Of a stretch of 5,616 nucleotides of DNA, positions 1 through 4,817 are shown in pieces. A program made the translations under genes and the position numbers. The DNA comes from Desulfobacterales bacterium (GTDB taxonomy: Bacteria; Desulfobacterota; Desulfobacteria; Desulfobacterales; C00003060): positions 1 to 5,616 of the forward strand of contig DAOUTV010000148.1 in the NCBI GenBank assembly GCA_030668505.1, written 5' to 3'. Within the stretch, counting starts at the first letter, position 1. Each line of letters starts with the position of its first letter. The notes under the pieces are model-generated. The model had not been told where the DNA came from and made no database searches. It saw nothing but the letters and a program-made list of their open reading frames with translations.

Positions 1-2
1 AA

Positions 3-74
3 AAAGAACTCAATATCACCCGAGAACAAATTTATGCCAAATACACCGATGTGCCCTTAACTGAAAATCCTTGA
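3..74 (+). CDS. Probable 3' end of an unidentified upstream gene
   Basis: Frame 3 is open from the window edge to a TGA at 72-74 and encodes 23 residues beginning KELNITREQIYAKY and ending TDVPLTENP. The other two forward frames also stop between 58 and 63, so openness alone proves little. This frame was chosen because its composition looks protein-like (charged and helical, then a short polar tail) and because a promoter and the panC gene follow soon after. I do not recognise the family. panB is a common neighbour of panC, but this tail does not resemble the PanB C-termini I know. The call is tentative because the body of the gene lies outside the window. Confidence 0.4.
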   Translation, partial: KELNITREQIYAKYTDVPLTENP

Positions 75-157
75 CCAGCATCTCCAAGAATTTTCTTTAA
101 CATCATAGTTTCTTGTTTCATCCTTATATCGGAATTCCAGGGTTTTCTCCAATTATG

Positions 158-186
158 TTGACATTTGTAAAAACAAGAATTAAATT
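158..186 (+). promoter_or_regulatory. Predicted sigma70-type promoter for panC
   Basis: A perfect -35 hexamer TTGACA (158-163) is followed after 17 bases by TAAATT (181-186), which matches 4 of 6 positions of the TATAAT -10 consensus. The surrounding DNA is AT-rich. Transcription would begin near 192-195, leaving a leader of about 10 bases before the GGAGAG at 203-208. This is a pattern match only, but the placement just upstream of a ribosome-binding site is favourable. Confidence 0.45.
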
Positions 187-200
187 TATAAATTTGGCAT

Positions 201-1064
201 TTGGAGAGCTATATTCGAATCATCAAAAACATAGATCACATGCAGCAGGAGGCAAGACAACTGCTGCAAACCGGCAAGACCATAGTTTTAGTACCAACCA
301 TGGGTTACCTGCACGAAGGCCATCTGGCCCTCATGCGGGAGGGGCGAAAACAAGGGGATGCCCTTGTTATAAGCATTTTTGTCAACCCGACGCAGTTTGG
401 CCCGGCCGAGGACTTTCAAGCCTACCCCAGGGACCCGGATCGGGATGTAAGCCTGGCCGAGTCTGTAGGGGTCGATATCATCTTTACCCCTGAAGCTGAG
501 GTCATGTATGACAAAGCATACCAGACCTCTGTTGATCTGGAGATGCTTCCTCGTTACCTTTGCGGCCCATCAAGGCCAAGCCATTTTAGTGGTGTTGCCA
601 CGGTGGTAACAAAGCTCTTAAACATAGTCAAACCCCATGTGGCCGTCTTTGGAGAAAAGGACTACCAGCAGCTTGCCATCATTCGGCGCATGGTGCACGA
701 TTTGAATTTTGATGTAAGGGTCATTGGAGTCCCCATAGTGCGAGAATCAGACGGTCTGGCCATGAGTTCCCGAAACACTTATCTGTCTGAAGATGAAAGG
801 CGCTCCGCCCTATCCCTTTATAAGGCTCTTCAACGGGCCCAGAAAAGCGTGGCTCAAGGGATTAGGGATGCCGGGCAGCTTGTCCATTCGGCATCAGAGG
901 TACTATGTTCCTACCCTAATACGAAAATTGACTATGTGTCCGTGTGCGACCCGGGAACTCTTGAGAACGTAAACCGGGTTGAGGGACCGACTCTGATGGC
1001 ATTGGCAGTATGGGTCGGAAAAACTCGATTGATTGATAATACTATATTGACTATTGAAAATTGA
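201..1064 (+). CDS. panC: Pantothenate synthetase (pantoate--beta-alanine ligase)
   Basis: This cytoplasmic enzyme condenses pantoate with beta-alanine, using ATP through a pantoyl-adenylate, in the last step of pantothenate synthesis. Numbered from the TTG at 201 (287 residues), the nucleotidyltransferase signatures are PTMGYLHEGH at 32-41 (HIGH-type motif), FVNPTQFGP at 60-68, RPSHFSGVATVV at 125-136, FGEKDYQQ at 150-157 and RESDGLAMSSRN at 181-192 (KMSKS-like loop). The length is normal for the family. The given start is the furthest supportable one, because an in-frame TAA lies at 189-191. Family alignment and the GGAGAG at 203-208 point instead to an ATT at 213 (283 residues); the first in-frame ATG, at 240, would remove the first beta strand. 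The usual end RLIDN is followed by a short tail, TILTIEN, which together with the stop codon is encoded by the start of an intergenic repeat. panD, encoding the beta-alanine supplier, follows. Confidence 0.96.
   Translation: MESYIRIIKNIDHMQQEARQLLQTGKTIVLVPTMGYLHEGHLALMREGRKQGDALVISIFVNPTQFGPAEDFQAYPRDPDRDVSLAESVGVDIIFTPEAEVMYDKAYQTSVDLEMLPRYLCGPSRPSHFSGVATVVTKLLNIVKPHVAVFGEKDYQQLAIIRRMVHDLNFDVRVIGVPIVRESDGLAMSSRNTYLSEDERRSALSLYKALQRAQKSVAQGIRDAGQLVHSASEVLCSYPNTKIDYVSVCDPGTLENVNRVEGPTLMALAVWVGKTRLIDNTILTIEN
203..208 (+). promoter_or_regulatory. Shine-Dalgarno site that decides the panC start
   Basis: GGAGAG lies inside the 5' end of the panC reading frame, just downstream of the TTG at 201. 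It therefore cannot serve that TTG. It stands 4 bases before an in-frame ATT at 213, which is exactly where the conserved PanC N-terminus begins (ATT followed by codons for R-I-I-K-N-I). No purine-rich site precedes the TTG at 201. Confidence 0.5.
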
Positions 1065-1073
1065 CTATTGAAG
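1046..1073 (+). repeat. Two tandem 14-base units at the panC 3' end
   Basis: ATTGACTATTGAAA (1046-1059) is followed directly by ATTGACTATTGAAG (1060-1073), which differs in the last base only. A related ATTGATTATC follows. The array contains the panC stop codon (1062-1064) and encodes the last few PanC residues. The same ATTGAAGATTG motif appears inverted at 1246-1256. Confidence 0.8.
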
Positions 1074-1265
1074 ATTGATTATCTATTCATCCAATCGACA
1101 ATATTCAATCTTCAGTAACAGTTCAGCCCGTATTGTCATTTCGAACGAATGTGAGAAATCTTGTTCGGAGAGTATACAGTTCCAAGCCAAAAGATTTCTC
1201 CCTTTGGTCGAAATGACAGAAAAAACAAGAGGTGCTGAACTATTACAATCTTCAATCGACAATAT
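1067..1265. repeat. Nested inverted-repeat block between panC and panD
   Basis: Three concentric pairs of inverted arms are visible. The outer pair is ATTGAAGATTG (1067-1077) with CAATCTTCAAT (1246-1256). The middle pair is GTTCAGC (1121-1127) with GCTGAAC (1234-1240). The inner pair is 1134-1162 with 1191-1218; it starts and ends with TGTCATTTCGA/TCGAAATGACA and contains GAGAAATCTT/AAGATTTCTC. In addition a 13-base direct repeat, CAATCGACAATAT, brackets the middle and inner parts (1092-1104 and 1253-1265). The inner arms resemble a GTCATTTCGA...GAGAAATCTT palindrome that I recall as dispersed in many bacterial genomes; that recollection needs a search. The block fills the whole panC-panD gap and contains no convincing gene. 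Confidence 0.82.
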
Positions 1266-1281
1266 ACAATATACAATCCCT

Positions 1282-1638
1282 ATGATTCGTACCTTTCTAA
1301 AATCAAAGATTCACCGGGCTACAGTGACCATGGTTGACCTGAACTATGAAGGGAGCCTAGGGATTGATTCCGACCTTATGAAGGCGGCAAATATCCTACC
1401 TTATGAACTGGTTCAGGTGTACAACATCCACAACGGTGAACGGTTCGAGACCTATGTAATAGAAGAAGCTCCGGGCTCATCGACCATTGCCCTCAAGGGG
1501 GCGGCAGCCCGAAAAGGCGCCCGAGGGGATTTGATTATTATTACCTGTTACACCACCATAGATGACAAAAACATGGGAGACTTTAAGCCGGCAATCATCC
1601 ATGTGGATGAAAACAATAGTATTAAGGAGGGCCGATGA
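1282..1638 (+). CDS. panD: Aspartate 1-decarboxylase precursor (pyruvoyl enzyme)
   Basis: PanD decarboxylates L-aspartate to beta-alanine, the PanC co-substrate. The 118-residue chain starts MIRTFLKSKIHR like the E. coli enzyme. The self-cleavage site YEGS has Gly24-Ser25 at the canonical positions, giving a short beta chain and an alpha chain whose Ser25 becomes the pyruvoyl group. Lys9, His11, Arg54, Thr57 and Tyr58 are all present. The residue equivalent to E. coli Asn72 is lysine (LKGAAA rather than the usual NGAAA). The length is slightly short but within the family range. The start at 1282 is chosen by homology. The frame is open back to a TTG at 1075, but the extra 69 residues are translated intergenic repeat. 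No Shine-Dalgarno site precedes 1282. The 3' end carries the metK ribosome-binding site and overlaps metK by 4 bases, implying co-translation. Confidence 0.95.
   Translation: MIRTFLKSKIHRATVTMVDLNYEGSLGIDSDLMKAANILPYELVQVYNIHNGERFETYVIEEAPGSSTIALKGAAARKGARGDLIIITCYTTIDDKNMGDFKPAIIHVDENNSIKEGR
1624..1630 (+). promoter_or_regulatory. Strong Shine-Dalgarno site for metK inside panD
   Basis: AAGGAGG lies 4 bases upstream of the metK ATG at 1635 and encodes part of the panD C-terminus (K-E-G). It is the strongest ribosome-binding site in the window, so metK is probably expressed well from the panC-panD transcript. Confidence 0.85.
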
Positions 1639-2846
1639 GTAAAAAAGACTACCTGTTCACATCAGAATCGGTTACCGAAGGGCACCCCGACAAAGTGTCC
1701 GATCAGATATCTGATGCCATCCTGGACGCAATCATAGAGCATGACCCTACAGGCCGGGTCGCTTGCGAAACCCTTGTGACCACGGGCCTCGCCTTTATCT
1801 GCGGAGAGATTACCACCACATGCTATGTGGACATGCCGCAGATCGTTCGAGACACAATTCGCGACATCGGCTATCATTCTTCAAAGATGGGCTTTGACTG
1901 GAAGACGTGCGCGGTGATCACCAGCATTGATCAGCAATCAACAGACATTTCGCAAGGTGTAAACGGAAAAGGCCTTTTCAAGGAGCAGGGAGCCGGTGAT
2001 CAAGGTCTTATGTTTGGCTATGCGAGTAATGAAACTCCTGAACTGATGCCCATGCCGATATGTTACGCCCACAAGCTGACTATGCGCCTGGCAGAGGTGC
2101 GCAAAAACGGGGCGCTTGGTTTCCTTCGGCCGGACGGCAAGTCCCAGATCACTATTCAATATGAGAACGGCACGCCCAAACGAGTGGAAGCCGTTGTGAT
2201 TGCCGCACAGCACAGCCCGGATGTCTCCTATTCAGAGTTAAAAGAGGCGATCATCGAAGAGGTTATAAAAAAAGTGATACCCAAAAAGATGATCGACGGC
2301 GACACCAAGTATTTTATCAACACAACAGGACGTTTCGTCGTCGGGGGTCCAATGGGAGATACCGGCCTAACCGGCCGAAAGATCATTGTGGATACCTATG
2401 GCGGCCAAGGGAGTCATGGCGGGGGCTGTTTCTCGGGTAAGGATCCTTCCAAGGTGGACCGGAGCGCTTCTTATATGGCAAGACATGTTGCAAAGAATAT
2501 TGTTGCGGCTGGATTAGCCACAAAATGTGAACTTCAGCTCGCTTACTCTATAGGTGTGGCCCGGCCAATTTCCATACTGGTTGATACGTACAAGACCGAA
2601 GTCATTCCCCGAAAGCGAATCTGCGAAATCATTAACGAGGTGTTTGACCTCAGGCCCGCACCCATCATTAAATATTTGAACCTTTTGCGGCCTGTTTACA
2701 AAAAAACTGCCTGCTACGGGCACTTTGGCCGTAATGATCCGGACTTTACATGGGAAAAGACCAATATGGTGGACATGCTGATAGAAAAGGCGGGAATAAA
2801 GAAGCCCAGGAAAAAGGCGGTCCGGACAAAAAAATCGAAGGCTTAG
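1635..2846 (+). CDS. metK: S-adenosylmethionine synthetase (methionine adenosyltransferase)
   Basis: MetK makes S-adenosylmethionine from methionine and ATP in the cytoplasm, normally as a tetramer with Mg2+ and K+. The 403-residue product aligns end to end with the E. coli type. Visible signatures are TSESVTEGHPDK at 9-20 (His17 and Asp19 contact ATP and metal), the flexible active-site loop near 99-109 (DQQSTDISQGV), the family signature GAGDQG at 119-124, FVVGGPMGDTGLTGRKI at 234-250, and the phosphate-binding GGGCFSGKDPSKVDRSA at 262-278. The C-terminal YGHFGR...FTWEKT is also conserved. A lysine/arginine-rich tail at about 389-402 (KKPRKKAVRTKKSK) extends beyond the usual roughly 384-residue length. 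Its ATG overlaps the panD stop (ATGA), so it is almost certainly in the panCD transcript. ahcY follows after a repeat-filled gap. Its stop codon lies in the loop of a hairpin. Confidence 0.98.
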   Translation: MSKKDYLFTSESVTEGHPDKVSDQISDAILDAIIEHDPTGRVACETLVTTGLAFICGEITTTCYVDMPQIVRDTIRDIGYHSSKMGFDWKTCAVITSIDQQSTDISQGVNGKGLFKEQGAGDQGLMFGYASNETPELMPMPICYAHKLTMRLAEVRKNGALGFLRPDGKSQITIQYENGTPKRVEAVVIAAQHSPDVSYSELKEAIIEEVIKKVIPKKMIDGDTKYFINTTGRFVVGGPMGDTGLTGRKIIVDTYGGQGSHGGGCFSGKDPSKVDRSASYMARHVAKNIVAAGLATKCELQLAYSIGVARPISILVDTYKTEVIPRKRICEIINEVFDLRPAPIIKYLNLLRPVYKKTACYGHFGRNDPDFTWEKTNMVDMLIEKAGIKKPRKKAVRTKKSKA

Positions 2847-2855
2847 TCCTTCGAT
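2834..2855 (+). terminator. Hairpin spanning the metK stop codon
   Basis: ATCGAAGG (2834-2841) pairs perfectly with CCTTCGAT (2848-2855) around a 6-base loop, CTTAGT, that contains the metK TAG. No T tract follows, so it is not a classic intrinsic terminator on its own. It could protect mRNA 3' ends or act with the next hairpin, which begins 2 bases later. Confidence 0.4.
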
Positions 2856-2857
2856 GC

Positions 2858-2881
2858 ATAAATTCGATGACGAATTTATTT
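2858..2881 (+). terminator. Second hairpin after metK, possible weak terminator
   Basis: ATAAATTCG (2858-2866) and CGAATTTAT (2871-2879) form a perfect 9-bp stem with a 4-base loop, ATGA, followed by only two further T residues. The stem is AT-rich and the T residues fall mostly inside it, so termination would be weak. In tandem with the preceding hairpin it marks the end of metK. Confidence 0.4.
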
Positions 2882-2884
2882 AGA

Positions 2885-2944
2885 CTTCGGCTGAGATCCC
2901 TTCGGGTCTGAGCCTCAGGGTCGAAGACAGTCGAAGCCCTCAGG
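2885..2944. repeat. TTCG-loop hairpin plus paired direct repeats
   Basis: GGCTGAGATCCC (2889-2900) and GGTCTGAGCC (2905-2914) form an imperfect stem capped by TTCG, the loop type known to be very stable in RNA. It is followed by two copies of GTCGAAG (2920-2926, 2930-2936), which are bracketed by two copies of CCTCAGG (2913-2919, 2938-2944). The CTTCG-GCTGAG and CAGGGTCGAAG words look like pieces of a dispersed genomic repeat. No coding frame is supported here. Confidence 0.65.
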
Positions 2945-3060
2945 ACTTAGCCGTTGTTAAAAGAAACAACCTGGCTCTGCAACTTGATAGTATAGGAATT
3001 TCCTTTTTTTACCTAAGGATTTTATGGGCATAGGACGGGCTATGTATAGCAAAACGATAC
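2945..3060. other. Intergenic stretch without a supported gene
   Basis: I see no convincing gene in either strand. Small structures are a GTTGTT/AACAAC stem (2953-2958 with 2965-2970) and a CATAG/CTATG stem near 3028-3044. A 7-base T run near 3004-3010 is not preceded by a GC-rich stem. A short reverse-strand frame crosses this stretch and the next repeat, but its peptide reflects the repeat and has no start signal. Confidence 0.5.
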
Positions 3061-3063
3061 TGG

Positions 3064-3130
3064 ATACTTGATGCTGGATAAAGATAGAAACTGGATTGAT
3101 ACATCCAGTATCAAGTATCAAGCATCCAGC
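3064..3130. repeat. Inverted repeat built from ATCCAG-TATCAAG words
   Basis: ATACTTGATGCTGGAT (3064-3079) is the inverse of ATCCAGTATCAAGTAT (3103-3118) apart from one G/T pair, so a 16-bp stem closes in RNA around a 23-base loop. The same words recur outside the arms: GATACTGG just before, and CATCCAGCATC just after (3123-3133). The unit has therefore been duplicated and partly shuffled, as in a dispersed palindromic repeat family. Confidence 0.8.
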
Positions 3131-3137
3131 ATCTGTC

Positions 3138-3150
3138 CGCCCGAAGGGCG
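3138..3150. repeat. Short GC-rich hairpin
   Basis: CGCCC (3138-3142) pairs with GGGCG (3146-3150) around a GAA loop. No T tract follows, so it is unlikely to be a terminator. It sits directly after the ATCCAG repeat and may be its boundary. Confidence 0.45.
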
Positions 3151-3197
3151 CTAAGTTCACTAGTTTGAAAAGTACTTGAATAATGACAGTAGTGACC

Positions 3198-3340
3198 CAA
3201 TGTCATTAACTTAAGCTCAAAATCTCCCCCCTTTTCTAAAGGGGGGCGGGGGGGATTTCTTTGAAGAGTTTGAAAATCCCCCTAAATCCCCCTTTTTTAA
3301 GGGGGACCTTAAAGGAACGGTTCTTAAGTTAATGACATTG
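3198..3340. mobile_element. MITE-like element, 143 bp, perfect 18-bp terminal inverted repeats
   Basis: CAATGTCATTAACTTAAG (3198-3215) is the exact reverse complement of CTTAAGTTAATGACATTG (3323-3340). Between them lie three further hairpins: 3226-3234 with 3238-3246 (9 bp, CCCCCCTTT/AAAGGGGGG), 3250-3258 with 3274-3282 (9 bp, GGGGGATTT/AAATCCCCC) and 3288-3294 with 3299-3305 (7 bp). The two halves are approximate inverted copies of each other. The flanks read AGTAGTGACC (3188-3197) and AGTAATGACC (3341-3350), which would fit an aged 10-bp target duplication with one mismatch. There is no coding frame, so any movement would depend on a transposase elsewhere. The right end lies 37 bases before the ahcY ATG. 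Mobility is inferred; the symmetry is observed. Confidence 0.65.
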
Positions 3341-3364
3341 AGTAATGACCAATAAGAAAATAGA

Positions 3365-3372
3365 AAGGAAGG
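3365..3372 (+). promoter_or_regulatory. Shine-Dalgarno site that decides the ahcY start
   Basis: AAGGAAGG ends 5 bases before the ATG at 3378. The earlier in-frame ATG at 3345 has no such site and lies in the flank of the palindromic element, so 3378 is preferred. Confidence 0.75.
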
Positions 3373-3377
3373 TTAGA

Positions 3378-4634
3378 ATGGAATATGACATCAAGGACGT
3401 AAAACTGGCAAAAGAGGGCAAACTTCGTATTGAGTGGGCCAAGCAAAACATGCCGGTCTTAGAGCGAATCAGTTCCAGGTTTTTAAGGGATAAGCCTTTA
3501 AAAGGAATCCGTCTGGGGGCTTGTCTTCATGTAACCACAGAGACGGCTGCACTCATGCAGACGCTTAAAGCCGGTGGTGCCAAAGTGAGGGTATGTGCCT
3601 CTAATCCGCTTAGCACACAAGATGATGTCGCTGCTTCGCTAGTAAAGCATGACAGAATTCCCGTCTTTGCCATTAAAGGTGAAAACAACAAGACCTATTA
3701 TGATCATATTAATGCAGTGATTGACCTCAAGCCAATGTACACTATGGATGACGGTGCCGACCTGGTCTCCATACTTCACTCAAAAAGGAAAGAATTCTTG
3801 GAGTTTGTGCGGGGCGGTACCGAAGAGACCACCACGGGGATTATCCGTCTCAGAAGTATGGCTGCTGCAGGCGTGCTAAAATACCCCATCATCTCAGTAA
3901 ACGACGCCAACACCAAGCACCTTTTTGACAACCGATACGGAACCGGGCAAAGTACCATAGATGGCATTACCCGGGCTACGAATCGCCTCCTTGCCGGCTC
4001 CAGATTTGTTGTTTGTGGCTACGGCTGGTGCGGCCGGGGTGTGGCCACGCGCGCTCGAGGGATGGGTGCCAATGTTATTGTGACTGAGGTCGATCCATTA
4101 CGGGCCCTTGAGGCGGTCATGGACGGTTATTCGGTCATGCCTGTCAAAGAGGCCGTCAAAGTCGGTGACATATTCTGTACCTTGACCGGTGATGTTAATG
4201 TGATCAGCAAAACACATTTCAAGATCATGAAAGATGGCGCAATCGTTTGTAACGCTGGGCACTTCAATGTAGAACTTGATCTGCCTGGACTCGAGAGCCT
4301 GGCCCAAAGTAAACGACAAATTCGGCCCTTCACAATGGAATATGTCTTGAAAAACGGCAAGAGGATCAATGTGCTCGGAGACGGTCGCCTTATAAACCTT
4401 GCGGCAGCAGAGGGTCATCCTTCCAGCGTCATGGATATGAGCTTTGCGAACCAGGCCCTTTCCATCGAGTACATGGTAAATAGGAAAAAAACGCTTCCTG
4501 TTGAAGTGTACCCGGTACCTGAGGTGATCGATAAAAGGATAGCCAAGGAAAAATTGGCATCAATGGGTATTGCCATTGACACCCTCACTAGTGAGCAGAG
4601 AAAATATCTGGCCTCATGGGACATGGGAACCTGA
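3378..4634 (+). CDS. ahcY: Adenosylhomocysteinase (S-adenosylhomocysteine hydrolase), archaeal/Thermotoga type
   Basis: AhcY uses bound NAD to split S-adenosylhomocysteine into adenosine and homocysteine, relieving product inhibition of methyltransferases and completing the cycle begun by MetK. In the 418-residue product, HVTTETA (51-57), SNPLSTQDDVAA (76-87), DDGAD (124-128) and GGTEETTTG (146-154) form the substrate region. Lys180, Asp184 and Asn185 match the catalytic Lys/Asp/Asn of the family. GYGWCGRG (214-221) is the Rossmann glycine loop, Glu237 (TEVDP) should bind the NAD ribose, CNAGHF is at 291-296 and GHP at 346-348. The C-terminus ends SEQRKYLASWDMGT and lacks the KPDHYRY tail that reaches into the neighbouring subunit's NAD site in the common bacterial/eukaryotic type. 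The frame is open to an ATG at 3345 (429 residues), but 3378 has the ribosome-binding site and matches the family N-terminus. A related archaeal enzyme is reported to prefer S-inosylhomocysteine, so the exact substrate is not proven. Confidence 0.95.
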   Translation: MEYDIKDVKLAKEGKLRIEWAKQNMPVLERISSRFLRDKPLKGIRLGACLHVTTETAALMQTLKAGGAKVRVCASNPLSTQDDVAASLVKHDRIPVFAIKGENNKTYYDHINAVIDLKPMYTMDDGADLVSILHSKRKEFLEFVRGGTEETTTGIIRLRSMAAAGVLKYPIISVNDANTKHLFDNRYGTGQSTIDGITRATNRLLAGSRFVVCGYGWCGRGVATRARGMGANVIVTEVDPLRALEAVMDGYSVMPVKEAVKVGDIFCTLTGDVNVISKTHFKIMKDGAIVCNAGHFNVELDLPGLESLAQSKRQIRPFTMEYVLKNGKRINVLGDGRLINLAAAEGHPSSVMDMSFANQALSIEYMVNRKKTLPVEVYPVPEVIDKRIAKEKLASMGIAIDTLTSEQRKYLASWDMGT

Positions 4635-4646
4635 CCCGAACAAGCC

Positions 4647-4738
4647 GAAATTAAGGAATTACGAATTGGGGAATTTAGCAATTTAATTAAATAGGGATGT
4701 CTTCCTTCAATTCCTCAACTCCCTAATTCCTTAATTTC
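4647..4738. repeat. AT-rich inverted repeat after ahcY
   Basis: GAAATTAAGGAATTA (4647-4661) is the exact reverse complement of TAATTCCTTAATTTC (4724-4738), giving 15-bp perfect arms around a 62-base interior. The interior and right flank repeat variants of the same GAATT/AATTCC words, and ACGAATT occurs directly at 4661-4667 and 4753-4759. The first arm begins 12 bases after the ahcY stop. It could act as a bidirectional transcript end, but there is no GC-rich stem with a T tract. It looks more like another member of a dispersed repeat class. Confidence 0.7.
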
Positions 4739-4817
4739 CCAATTAGTCATTCACGAATTTTCAAACCCTCGCGGCGCAATAGCACCAAAGTCTTTTTCTA
4801 AACGACCACATAACGAT

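Noticed and set aside
113..493. 126-residue forward frame overlapping the start of panC
   Set aside because: It runs out of frame through the conserved PanC N-terminal motifs, and its peptide is a proline/glycine/arginine-rich shadow without family character.
2913..2944. CRISPR-like repeats (CCTCAGG and GTCGAAG copies)
   Set aside because: Only two very short copies of each at short spacing, with no array or cas genes.
2957..3160. Reverse-strand frame of 67 residues in the metK-ahcY gap
   Set aside because: Most of it is the translation of the ATCCAG inverted repeat. There is no ribosome-binding site and no recognisable domain.
3198..3340. The cloverleaf-like fold as a tRNA gene
   Set aside because: There are no TTC-type T-loop, D-loop or anticodon-stem features, and arm lengths do not fit. 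The symmetry is that of an inverted-repeat element.
2847..3377. S-adenosylhomocysteine or S-adenosylmethionine riboswitch before ahcY
   Set aside because: Such elements would be plausible here, but I cannot match the conserved cores. The visible stems are symmetric repeats. A covariance-model search would decide.
4098..4681. Several reverse-strand frames of 80-106 residues opposite ahcY
   Set aside because: They overlap each other and lie antisense to strongly conserved AhcY motifs, so they are frame shadows.
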